This document shows, in pieces, positions 1 to 6,715 of a DNA stretch of 64,000 nucleotides. Position numbers and translations under genes: made by a program. Origin of the DNA: Candidatus Nitrosothermus koennekei. Lineage in GTDB: Archaea; Thermoproteota; Nitrososphaeria; Nitrososphaerales; Nitrosocaldaceae. Below the pieces are notes generated by a model. That model was not told the origin of the DNA. It searched no databases and saw nothing but the letters and a program-made list of their open reading frames with translations. Numbering within the stretch: position 1 is the first letter of the stretch; each line of letters starts with the position of its first letter. The stretch is taken from contig JACAFH010000006.1 of the NCBI GenBank assembly GCA_013538715.1, forward strand, positions 41,414-105,413, written 5' to 3'.

Positions 1-2
1 TG

Positions 3-248
3 TGCCTTTATACTAAAGATACTCCAGTTACTAAATATCATCTAATAAATCATGTAAAAGGTTTAAGCGCACAACGATCTGATAGAATTACTAATATAAT
101 AAATATATTAGAGAGTAATGGTTACGTACGTTCTATCAAGACATCTACTACTACATTTTATCAAGTTACTGAAGAAGGCATAAAGGTTTATTATAAATGG
201 GTTAGAGATTTCTTAGAGTTCTTTCGTAATGTACATAATCTAGAATGA
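3..248 (+). CDS. Winged-helix DNA-binding regulator, C-terminal part (5' end outside window)
   Basis: An open frame enters from the left edge and stops at 246-248, giving about 81 residues. The visible part reads as the recognition helix and wing of a winged-helix regulator: a segment with SAQRSDRITNIINILESNGYV, then a beta-wing (TTTFYQVTEEGIKVY) and a terminal helix. This pattern is shared by many small archaeal PadR/ArsR/MarR-type regulators, so the exact family is not decided. It converges with the membrane-protein gene on the minus strand and overlaps its stop by 9 bp. The start and any sensor domain lie outside the window. Confidence 0.6.
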   Translation, partial: CLYTKDTPVTKYHLINHVKGLSAQRSDRITNIINILESNGYVRSIKTSTTTFYQVTEEGIKVYYKWVRDFLEFFRNVHNLE

Positions 249-974
249 TATAGTAGGTTTCTCTACTAATACTATTCTATCTATGCCCTTTACTTTATTG
301 GTCTCTATATGTTCAATCTTTTCTGCTATTATTATGCCTATTCCTACTTTATTATTAGTAATCTTATGATATCTTACCAATTGCTCTATAAATTTATTTA
401 TCGTTTCTTTGTCTGCCTCTTTTGTTATTCTGGCTATAATAGAACCATAATCTTGTAATATTTTTTTTGCATCAGCATCAACATTATCCTTATCAATCAC
501 TATATCGAATACAGCATCGCCAACTTTAACATCAAAGAACCTATTTATAGTATTGGTTCGAGTATATCGCTGGATCAAATTATTAATTTCGCTTACACTC
601 TCTGCAATAGCATATAATATTTCTTCCTTCTTTTTATCTTTCGTTAACAAACTAATGTTAGCTTTTAATGAAGCTGATTCAAACATATCATGCCATCTAT
701 TAAGCGTTTTCTTAATCTTTAGTATATACATGAATGAGATTGCTAATATAGAGAGTAATGTTATCAATATTATCATTATTATTACGTCATGTAGATATTC
801 ATTACTTAAACCTATTACATGTAATAGTCCAATTATATCCATTATACTAAATATAGTTAATAAGACGGTTACATAGATAATTATTGTAAAAAAACTTGAG
901 AATGAATTTATAAGACTAGCAGCATTTTTACTATATTTAGTTACTATAAAAGGTGATTCATCGTCATTATTCAT
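240..974 (-). CDS. Membrane protein with two transmembrane helices and a cytosolic domain
   Basis: 244 residues. Two strongly hydrophobic stretches at about residues 26-53 and 60-86 form a membrane hairpin. A charged, helical and then alpha/beta soluble domain of about 155 residues follows and probably faces the cytoplasm, because the loop after helix 2 is KIKK-rich. No catalytic motif is recognised. It is monocistronic and convergent with the partial regulator. It lies divergently from the acidic repeat cassette that begins at 1083, with a short AT-rich spacer between them. A sensor or anchoring role is possible but not shown. Confidence 0.6.
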   Translation of the reverse strand: MNNDDESPFIVTKYSKNAASLINSFSSFFTIIIYVTVLLTIFSIMDIIGLLHVIGLSNEYLHDVIIMIILITLLSILAISFMYILKIKKTLNRWHDMFESASLKANISLLTKDKKKEEILYAIAESVSEINNLIQRYTRTNTINRFFDVKVGDAVFDIVIDKDNVDADAKKILQDYGSIIARITKEADKETINKFIEQLVRYHKITNNKVGIGIIIAEKIEHIETNKVKGIDRIVLVEKPTISF

Positions 975-1082
975 ATAACATTATTGTCTAGTAACATATA
1001 TATACCTTCTATTAATAAAATTATCATATATTATAATTATGTTACAACACTATTTATTAGATACAATAGATAACATAAAAGT

Positions 1083-1538
1083 ATGTATAAAGAGATAAAG
1101 ACTCTATCAACGATTACATTGGCGCTGTTATTGATAGCAGGATTTTTAGCCTACACACCTTCCATACCTTCACTAAATATACAAGTATTTGCAGATGACT
1201 CCAATGATGATAGCTCCAGAGATGACTCCAATGATGATAGCTCCAGAGATGACTCCAATGATGATAGCTCCAGAGATGACTCCAATGATGATAGCTCCAG
1301 AGATGACTCCAATGATGATAGCTCCAGAGATGACTCCAATGATGATAGCTCCAGAGATGACTCCAATGATGATAGCTCCAGAGATGACTCCAATGATGAT
1401 AGCTCCAGAGATGACTCCAATGATGATAGCTCCAGAGATGACTCCAATGATGATAGCTCCAGAGATGATAGATTACGTAATGTAATAGAACAAATAAAAA
1501 AGATTATAATGGCTATTATAAAATCAATTAAAATCTAG
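1083..1538 (+). CDS. Secreted Asp/Ser-rich tandem-repeat protein
   Basis: 151 residues. A signal peptide or N-terminal anchor (about residues 1-37, ending VFA) is followed by ten identical copies of the nonapeptide DDSNDDSSR (about residues 38-127) and a short basic amphipathic tail (IEQIKKIIMAIIKSIKI). The repeat is very acidic with a regularly placed arginine, as in proteins that bind calcium or other cations or form extended surface fibres; this role is inference. It is the first gene of a three-gene plus-strand cassette, followed after 10 bp by another acidic repeat protein and then a membrane cytochrome-like gene. No known family is recognised. Confidence 0.65.
   Translation: MYKEIKTLSTITLALLLIAGFLAYTPSIPSLNIQVFADDSNDDSSRDDSNDDSSRDDSNDDSSRDDSNDDSSRDDSNDDSSRDDSNDDSSRDDSNDDSSRDDSNDDSSRDDSNDDSSRDDSNDDSSRDDRLRNVIEQIKKIIMAIIKSIKI
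1194..1463 (+). repeat. Ten perfect 27-bp tandem repeats
   Basis: The 27-bp unit (gatgactccaatgatgata + gctccaga) occurs ten times without a visible mismatch. It is in frame and encodes DDSNDDSSR. Because the unit is a multiple of three and contains no stop in several frames, long shadow frames also appear on both strands. Perfect identity at silent positions indicates recent expansion or ongoing homogenisation, so copy number is probably variable between strains. Confidence 0.95.
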
Positions 1539-1548
1539 ATGATGAGAT

Positions 1549-1854
1549 ATGAGAGTAATATATATAATTATAATATTTTTTAGTTTGATATTTGTGCCAT
1601 ATAACATTTATAATGCTAATGGAGATTCAATATTACAGTTTAGCTATAATGAAAGAGAAGACGATAATGAAAGAGAAGACGATAATGAAAGAGAAGACGA
1701 TAATGAAAGAGAAGACGATAATGAAAGAGGAGTCGTTTTAGGTAATGGAATAGCTGATATAATATTTTACAGTACTATAGCATCTATAGCAGGAGTTTGC
1801 GGTTATGTAATTTATAAGATAATAAGAATGAAAAAGAACATGATCAAGAAATGA
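1549..1854 (+). CDS. Secreted membrane-anchored protein with NEREDD repeats
   Basis: 101 residues. An N-terminal hydrophobic signal segment (about residues 3-20) precedes a short extracellular part with four copies of the acidic hexapeptide NEREDD, and a C-terminal transmembrane helix (about residues 68-90) ends in a basic KMKKNMIKK tail, which fits an outside-repeat, inside-tail orientation. It lies 10 bp after the Asp/Ser-rich repeat gene, and its stop overlaps the next start by 4 bp (ATGA), so the next protein is probably translationally coupled. No family is recognised. The acidic repeat is unrelated in sequence to that of its neighbour but similar in character. Confidence 0.65.
   Translation: MRVIYIIIIFFSLIFVPYNIYNANGDSILQFSYNEREDDNEREDDNEREDDNEREDDNERGVVLGNGIADIIFYSTIASIAGVCGYVIYKIIRMKKNMIKK
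1648..1719 (+). repeat. Four perfect 18-bp tandem repeats
   Basis: The unit aatgaaagagaagacgat occurs four times, followed by a partial fifth copy. It is in frame and encodes NEREDD. This is the second in-frame minisatellite in consecutive genes, which suggests both surface proteins evolve by repeat expansion. Confidence 0.95.
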
Positions 1855-2321
1855 AAATTATATTCATTATATTTTTATTATTAATTCCATATCCAGTATT
1901 TGCTGATGATGATGAAGATAGTGCTAAAATGTTAGGATGGGCTGCTATAGGTGCAGGTGCTCTATCAAACATAACATTTGTGATTTATAATAGAGTCAGG
2001 AAGATATCATCAATATATAGTAAAGATCTCACAAGAAATTTGGCATTAATCTATAAACCAATGCTAAGTTGGCACATAATGCTTAACATAACAGGATATA
2101 TAGCAGGTATGATGCATGGTTTATTACTAATACGATATCTAGATCCTATATCATTATCACTTGCAATAATAATGACAATATTAGTAGTTAGTGGATTACT
2201 ATTAAGATACACCTCATCTAGAGATCTTAAGTTATTTAATAAATTGTTGCATGGACAATCTGTTTTAACTATTTTGTTAATAATATTGATAGTATTGCAT
2301 GTGTTATCTGCAGACGATTAG
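1851..2321 (+). CDS. Small membrane protein with paired histidines, possible di-haem b-type cytochrome
   Basis: 156 residues. A signal peptide (about 1-18) and an acidic DDDED stretch are followed by four hydrophobic segments (about 27-46, 73-95, 98-119, 133-152). Four histidines are spaced as H75/H89 in one helix and H134/H150 in another. Two histidines 14-16 residues apart in each of two helices is the ligand arrangement of di-haem membrane cytochromes b (bc1 type, b561/ferric-reductase type). The start overlaps the upstream repeat gene by 4 bp. A membrane electron-transfer role, perhaps in metal reduction together with the acidic repeat proteins, is inference; no family match has been checked. 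Confidence 0.6.
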   Translation: MKIIFIIFLLLIPYPVFADDDEDSAKMLGWAAIGAGALSNITFVIYNRVRKISSIYSKDLTRNLALIYKPMLSWHIMLNITGYIAGMMHGLLLIRYLDPISLSLAIIMTILVVSGLLLRYTSSRDLKLFNKLLHGQSVLTILLIILIVLHVLSADD

Positions 2322-4103
2322 TTATTTTATAAGATAATAATTGCCACTCATCTTTTGTTCTCTATCAAGTCTACTATCTAATTTATTGACTCTAGGTCTA
2401 TTGCTAGCCGGATCCCTCCTAAATGTTATCGAGAGATCTTTTAAAAAGAGATTCATAGCATCTTGTTTCTTTAGCGTCTCACTAGCATAACCTTCTTTAC
2501 CTGTTATACCATGAAACACAATGATAGTATCTGCAATTAAATCTATGAGCTGAAGATCATGGTCTATTACTATAGCGCTCTTTCCTTGCGCTCTTACAAA
2601 CCTATGTATGAATTTTGCTAACGATATCCTATCTTCAATATCTAGAAATGCTGAAGGTTCATCAAATGCATATATGTCAGCATCCCTTAGTAAACATGTA
2701 ACAATAGCTACTTTTTGAAGTTCTCCCCCACTTAACGAATTAACATATTTATCATACAGTCTATCTACATGCATCGGCATTATTATCTGTTCTTCTACGT
2801 TAGTCATCTCTATAGGCTTGCCATACGCGAACGTAAGTAAGGATCTAACATCACTATCATACTCTTGAGTAAGATATTGAGGTTTGTATGATATCTTAGC
2901 CTTTAATTCTATACTACCTTGATCCGGTTTGATCAATCCGGCAATCATTTTCATGAATGTAGTTTTGCCTAAAGCATTTGCGCCTACAACACCTACTATC
3001 TCTCCCTCTCTGAGCTTTCCTTTGTCTATTTTAACTTTAAATGATGGATACTCTTTTACTAGTTGATTATACTCTACTATACTAACATCCTTGATCAACT
3101 CTTCCCTATTCATACTCTCAAATCTGAATGGTCTATCTCTAAACCTTATATTTATGCCTGATAGGTATCCTTCTAGAAATGAGTTTATACCTACCTTTGT
3201 ACTTAGAAGATCAGAAACTATGCCATATACTCCTGGTTCTCCATATAGTATGTATACATAATCACTCAAGTAATCTAACAATGCTATATCATGCTCTATA
3301 ACCATTACGCTCTTCTCTTTTGATAATTCATGTATGACTCTTGCAACTTCTAAACGTTGATAAACATCGTTATATGAGGACGGTTCATCAAAGAAATAAA
3401 AATCTGCATCTTTACTAACGCTTACTGTAACTGCTAATCTTTGCAGTTCTCCCCCACTTAATTCATCTAACCTCTTATCTAATGAATTTATCAAGTCGAG
3501 TCTCTTAACTAGCATATTACTAATTCCTCTTTCATCATATTTTGAAAGTAATTCTTTAGCACTACCTTTAAACACTTTTGGAATAAGGTTAACCATTTGA
3601 GGTTTGATTGATATCTTTATATTGCCATTAGCAAGTTTCTCAAAATAAGATTTTGCATCACTTTGAAGACGCTCTATAATTTCACTAAATGTAATATCTC
3701 TATTATAATTTCCAAAATTTGGTTTTATATTGCCAGCGAGTATATTAAGAAGAGTACTTTTACCCATTCCATTCCTTCCTAGCAATCCTATAATTGTTTT
3801 TTCTTTAGGTATAGGTAGATTATAAAGTCTAAATGAATTAGGACCGTATTGATGAATCTTTCTCTCGCTCCATTCTTGTGCAAGATTGACTATTGTAATA
3901 GCTTTATAAGGACATTTCTTAACGCATATACCACATCCATTGCATATATTCTCATCTATAACCGCTATGCTCTTTGTATCATTATTTAATGTTATACATT
4001 TTGCACCGCTTTTATTTAACGGACAATATGCTATGCATTCTAGACTACACTTCTTAGGTTTGCATAGATCCCTATCTATTACAGCAACTCTATGTGTAAT
4101 CAT
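2322..4103 (-). CDS. abce1: Ribosome recycling ATPase ABCE1 (RNase L inhibitor homologue)
   Basis: 593 residues, the normal size for ABCE1/Rli1, which splits post-termination ribosomes with release factor and ATP. The N-terminus carries the two [4Fe-4S] motifs (CKPKKCSLEC...C and CNGCGICVKKCP). Two ABC ATPase domains follow, each with Walker A (GRNGMGKST; GANALGKTT), signature (LSGGELQR; LSGGELQK) and Walker B (YFFDEPSS; YAFDEPSA). The stop is adjacent to that of the convergent cytochrome-like gene. The start overlaps the stop of an upstream 65-residue gene by 4 bp, so the two are probably translated together. Universal in archaea; identification is very secure. Confidence 0.97.
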   Translation of the reverse strand: MITHRVAVIDRDLCKPKKCSLECIAYCPLNKSGAKCITLNNDTKSIAVIDENICNGCGICVKKCPYKAITIVNLAQEWSERKIHQYGPNSFRLYNLPIPKEKTIIGLLGRNGMGKSTLLNILAGNIKPNFGNYNRDITFSEIIERLQSDAKSYFEKLANGNIKISIKPQMVNLIPKVFKGSAKELLSKYDERGISNMLVKRLDLINSLDKRLDELSGGELQRLAVTVSVSKDADFYFFDEPSSYNDVYQRLEVARVIHELSKEKSVMVIEHDIALLDYLSDYVYILYGEPGVYGIVSDLLSTKVGINSFLEGYLSGINIRFRDRPFRFESMNREELIKDVSIVEYNQLVKEYPSFKVKIDKGKLREGEIVGVVGANALGKTTFMKMIAGLIKPDQGSIELKAKISYKPQYLTQEYDSDVRSLLTFAYGKPIEMTNVEEQIIMPMHVDRLYDKYVNSLSGGELQKVAIVTCLLRDADIYAFDEPSAFLDIEDRISLAKFIHRFVRAQGKSAIVIDHDLQLIDLIADTIIVFHGITGKEGYASETLKKQDAMNLFLKDLSITFRRDPASNRPRVNKLDSRLDREQKMSGNYYLIK

Positions 4104-4297
4104 ACCTCTTCGCCAAATAAAGAATTATTAAAATGGTTAAAATAAGTATATCGTGAGTCAAAAGAAAATTCTTGGGCTCTTAATACGCTTATACCAACAT
4201 CATATATGAATAACAGTTCATTTCCATCATAAACCGTATTAGAACTTTTTATTGTTCTTAATATATATATATCTAATATATCATCTTTAGCGATCAT
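4100..4297 (-). CDS. Small protein translationally coupled to ABCE1
   Basis: 65 residues, no recognised domain. It reads as a real gene because a strong Shine-Dalgarno sequence (GGAGGT) lies 6 nt before its ATG and its stop overlaps the ABCE1 start by 4 bp (ATGA). The sequence is a mixed alpha/beta acidic polypeptide without cysteines or membrane segments. Its linkage suggests a role in translation or in the supply of ABCE1, but this is only context. Confidence 0.6.
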   Translation of the reverse strand: MIAKDDILDIYILRTIKSSNTVYDGNELLFIYDVGISVLRAQEFSFDSRYTYFNHFNNSLFGEEV

Positions 4298-4303
4298 ACT
4301 TTA

Positions 4304-4309
4304 ACCTCC
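4304..4309 (-). promoter_or_regulatory. Strong Shine-Dalgarno sequence of the ABCE1 operon leader gene
   Basis: The minus strand reads GGAGGT followed by 6 nt and ATG at 4297. Full-strength sites like this are not common in the window, where many first genes look leaderless. This fixes the start of the 65-residue gene and implies a real 5' leader. Confidence 0.7.
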
Positions 4310-4671
4310 ACATTTATATCATCTTCTCTATAAGCGCATATATTTCTATGTTCGTCTATGTTTGACTAATCACGTATATTCCACTCTTTTCAGGTTTGAT
4401 ATTAAATAACTTTTCATTTTAGTCATTTTATAGAACTTATCTTCTCATTATTAATGATTATATCAAGTAGAACTATATATGCATCTTGATAACAAATCCT
4501 TCTATCAATGATACTGCATATATATAACATGCACTATATAGTTAAGACAGGTTGAGATATGTGTGTAGCATAAACATAATAGGTAATATTAGAAATACAT
4601 TTAGAATTGCTTTTTGACATAAAAATGATAAGACGTATTAGACTCAAATCTTATAATAAAATAATAAGGGT
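4310..4671. other. Intergenic stretch without a convincing gene
   Basis: About 360 bp of very AT-rich sequence between the ABCE1 operon and the amo-linked genes. Both strands are broken by stops and no conserved RNA shape is obvious. It should hold the promoter of the ABCE1 operon. Half-sites TATATGCA and TGCATATA face each other near 4475-4525, too far apart to be called an operator. Confidence 0.4.
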
Positions 4672-4920
4672 TTATCTTGCCTTTCTAGCTGAGATTACTC
4701 CCCATGCTACTATGCCTATGCCCAAACCAGTTATCAATGGTATTGCTGGTATAATCATTGTAGATGGTTCTTGTGTAGTATGGCATACTATGCCAAGCGC
4801 TTGACCTCTTGCAGTTGGACCGTTATGATCACATAAAGAATCTACTTGTGCAAATGCATTAGGTAGCATGCTAACTACTGCCAACGCCACTATCATTGCC
4901 ATTATTAATGGTAGCTTCAT
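4672..4920 (-). CDS. Small secreted one-helix membrane protein downstream of amoA (AmoY/AmoZ-type candidate)
   Basis: 82 residues. Signal peptide with a clear AFA|Q cleavage site at about residue 24, a short outer segment with two cysteines (C30, C46), and a C-terminal transmembrane helix (about 57-77) ending in basic ARKAR. An AGGAGAGG ribosome-binding site and an AATTATATAT TATA box (4951-4960) precede the ATG. It is on the same strand as amoX and amoA. Archaeal ammonia monooxygenase has small extra subunits (AmoX, AmoY, AmoZ), and this architecture and position make it a candidate. That assignment is inference; it could also be an unrelated exported protein. Confidence 0.6.
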   Translation of the reverse strand: MKLPLIMAMIVALAVVSMLPNAFAQVDSLCDHNGPTARGQALGIVCHTTQEPSTMIIPAIPLITGLGIGIVAWGVISARKAR

Positions 4921-5009
4921 ATCCTCTCCTACTAGGATATAGTATAACTTATATATAATTATGTCTCTTCTTCAATAAGACTTAAATCTTAATTATTCAT
5001 AGTAGTAAT

Positions 5010-5369
5010 ATGCTATATGTATATATACTTATTCCTATAGCTATAGTTGCAATCATTGTCTTAGTACTAGTTAATAATACTAATGGCACGCTTGAAGTCG
5101 ATGCATTCAAAGATCAGGCAGATGTAGTAGGTTTTTATCGCGTTATGTTAAAGAATAATGCTAATCATGATATCTCTAATATAATAGTTGATTTTGGAAA
5201 TCATAATGTAACTATACCAAAATTACATCCAAATGAATCCATCATAATATCTCCCAAAGATACTATAATATCCAATTATGTAACTATAAAAGCAGATCCA
5301 GATATATTTATTCAAAAAGAATTTAGAACCGCACCAAGAATGCCGGGAATGATAGGAGGTATGGGCTAG
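5010..5369 (+). CDS. Membrane-anchored protein with an outer beta-rich domain
   Basis: 119 residues. One N-terminal transmembrane helix (about residues 3-21) is followed by an extracytoplasmic beta-sandwich-like domain (alternating strands such as FYRVMLKNNANHDISNIIV) and a Gly/Met/Pro-rich tail (RMPGMIGGMG). A TATA-like GACTTAAATC lies about 27 bp before the ATG, which fits a leaderless mRNA. It lies convergently between the amo genes. No enzyme motif is seen. The fold resembles the small immunoglobulin-like domains common on archaeal cell surfaces, and the Met-rich end could bind copper, but both points are speculative. Confidence 0.55.
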   Translation: MLYVYILIPIAIVAIIVLVLVNNTNGTLEVDAFKDQADVVGFYRVMLKNNANHDISNIIVDFGNHNVTIPKLHPNESIIISPKDTIISNYVTIKADPDIFIQKEFRTAPRMPGMIGGMG

Positions 5370-5490
5370 TTATTATTTTATATTGAATAGAATTATTTAA
5401 CCAATAAATCTATTAGAGGATTATCATATCTCTTGTTATTATTGTTATCTAAATTCATTATAATAGAAAGTGTAACATGTTTATATATAA

Positions 5491-5509
5491 TAAAAAGGGG
5501 AAAAGGTTT
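5491..5509 (-). terminator. Poly-T terminator after amoA
   Basis: Directly after the amoA stop the minus strand reads AAACCTTTTCCCCTTTTTA. Runs of T without a strong hairpin are the usual intrinsic terminator of archaea, so most amoA transcripts probably end here. Confidence 0.5.
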
Positions 5510-6163
5510 TTAATCCCACTTACTCCATGCTGCTGCCCATCTATATGTCCATGTATTTAACTTTGCTCCAAATGCTGCTATTGGAGGACACATAACTGCA
5601 CTAATACCAGCACCTAGTGCTACTGGACTGTTGTAGAATTTACCTACTTGTGGCTCTATTGGAGTCATATATTGCGGTAATGTCGGTCTTGGGTACTTGA
5701 AGGCTATCTCTAATGGATCTACTATTGTCATATAGTTTATCATGTTGAACAATGGGAATGACATTCCTGCTAATGATCCTCCTATTAATATTAATGCATG
5801 CTTATTCCTATTTGTAGCCCAGTATGCTAGATCTAATAGCATACAGCTTGGTATGAACACTGGCCATCTCATAAAGTCATATGGGTAACCTAGTCCACCA
5901 ATCCATGCCCACATTGCAACCCAACCATAAACCGTCATTATTAAACCATAGTATGTTGCTGTGCCAGGAACACCAGTAAAGAGTAGGTAATAAACAGCAC
6001 CTACTACAGTCATGGTAGATAAACCTAGGTTGAATAATACATACGATGTCCATCCCCAATCAGAATAGAATAGATAGTCTCCTGTATTGATAACTAATAG
6101 CGTTGAATTTACTGCTACTACCACTATGAAGAGATAGTGTACTGTTCGTCTTATCCAGACCAT
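5510..6163 (-). CDS. amoA: Ammonia monooxygenase subunit A
   Basis: 217 residues, the normal length of archaeal AmoA, and instantly recognisable: N-terminus MVWIRRTVHYLFIVVVAVNS, central GVPGTATYYGLIMTVYGWVA, conserved PYDFMRWPVFIPSCMLLDLAYW, and the diagnostic end KYPRPTLPQYMTPIEPQVGKFYNSPVALGAG...WTYRWAAAWSKWD (quoted in parts). It is a membrane subunit of the copper enzyme that oxidises ammonia to hydroxylamine, with about six transmembrane helices. Several positions differ from the usual mesophilic consensus, which fits a deep thermophilic lineage. amoX lies upstream on the same strand, but no amoB or amoC occurs in this window. It has its own TATA box and a poly-T end, so it can be transcribed alone. 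Confidence 0.97.
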   Translation of the reverse strand: MVWIRRTVHYLFIVVVAVNSTLLVINTGDYLFYSDWGWTSYVLFNLGLSTMTVVGAVYYLLFTGVPGTATYYGLIMTVYGWVAMWAWIGGLGYPYDFMRWPVFIPSCMLLDLAYWATNRNKHALILIGGSLAGMSFPLFNMINYMTIVDPLEIAFKYPRPTLPQYMTPIEPQVGKFYNSPVALGAGISAVMCPPIAAFGAKLNTWTYRWAAAWSKWD

Positions 6164-6188
6164 GCTATCATAGAGTAAGAATATCGGG

Positions 6189-6198
6189 TATATAAAAT
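6189..6198 (-). promoter_or_regulatory. TATA box of amoA
   Basis: The minus strand reads ATTTTATATA centred about 30 bp before the amoA ATG. With the usual archaeal spacing, transcription would start a few bases before the ATG. A second AT-rich box lies near 6206-6216. Confidence 0.45.
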
Positions 6199-6272
6199 TT
6201 ATTTTTATTTAAAAAGGCCATAAGTCATAAATAAATATAAAATTTATTAATCATAATAAAATATAAAAGATT

Positions 6273-6533
6273 TTATTGTCTCTCTGCAACTGGTTTTTCA
6301 TGAGCTACCTTCCAGATGAAGATGAATCCTACCCAGATTATTACTGACAGTACTGTTAATGCATACATACCAGATGAGAAGGCATACGCCCATGGATAGT
6401 ATGTGAATCCTACCCAGACGCCAAATGCAGTAGCAATCCATGCTAGGATAGCCCCTACAATATATAAGCCCTTCATATTCTCTGTCCTTTTACCAATCAT
6501 CTTTTCTATTTCATCTCTAGATGGTGTAGACAT
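6273..6533 (-). CDS. amoX: Ammonia monooxygenase-associated subunit AmoX
   Basis: 86 residues with two transmembrane helices (about 21-43 and 53-77). The size, the pattern of a short charged N-terminus (DEIEKMIGKRTENMKG) followed by a WVGFTYYPWAYAF segment, and the position next to amoA match the conserved archaeal gene amoX, a small accessory subunit of archaeal ammonia monooxygenase. Here it lies upstream of amoA on the same strand with a 109-bp gap containing a separate TATA box. No start other than this ATG fits the promoter spacing. Confidence 0.85.
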   Translation of the reverse strand: MSTPSRDEIEKMIGKRTENMKGLYIVGAILAWIATAFGVWVGFTYYPWAYAFSSGMYALTVLSVIIWVGFIFIWKVAHEKPVAERQ

Positions 6534-6554
6534 TGCATTAATTAAGGAATAATG

Positions 6555-6564
6555 TATTTTTAAG
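6555..6564 (-). promoter_or_regulatory. TATA box of amoX
   Basis: The minus strand reads CTTAAAAATA centred about 26 bp before the amoX ATG, preceded by an A-rich recognition element. This spacing predicts a leaderless or nearly leaderless transcript. Confidence 0.5.
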
Positions 6565-6715
6565 TTTTACGCTTTGTAAACACTATTGATTTAGTTATGT
6601 AAATGATAATTTACTATTTTACGTCTTAATGTATCTACACAATCTTTATTGATATATTGTTCACAAAAGAATAAACCTAATATTCATATAATGTATCATG
6701 TAGAAATATTCCATA

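Noticed and set aside
1151..1447. Long open frames on the opposite strand and in a second forward frame across the 27-bp repeats
   Set aside because: A stop-free 27-bp unit repeated ten times is automatically open in several frames; the products are pure repeat with no start context.
1194..1463. CRISPR-like array
   Set aside because: Units are directly adjacent without spacers and are in frame with a signal-peptide protein, so it is a coding minisatellite.
4475..4525. Possible operator from TATATGCA and TGCATATA half-sites
   Set aside because: The arms are separated too widely and consist of simple AT-rich sequence that is common here.
5877..6059. 60-residue frame inside amoA in another frame of the same strand
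   Set aside because: It is a shadow of the unmistakable amoA coding sequence.
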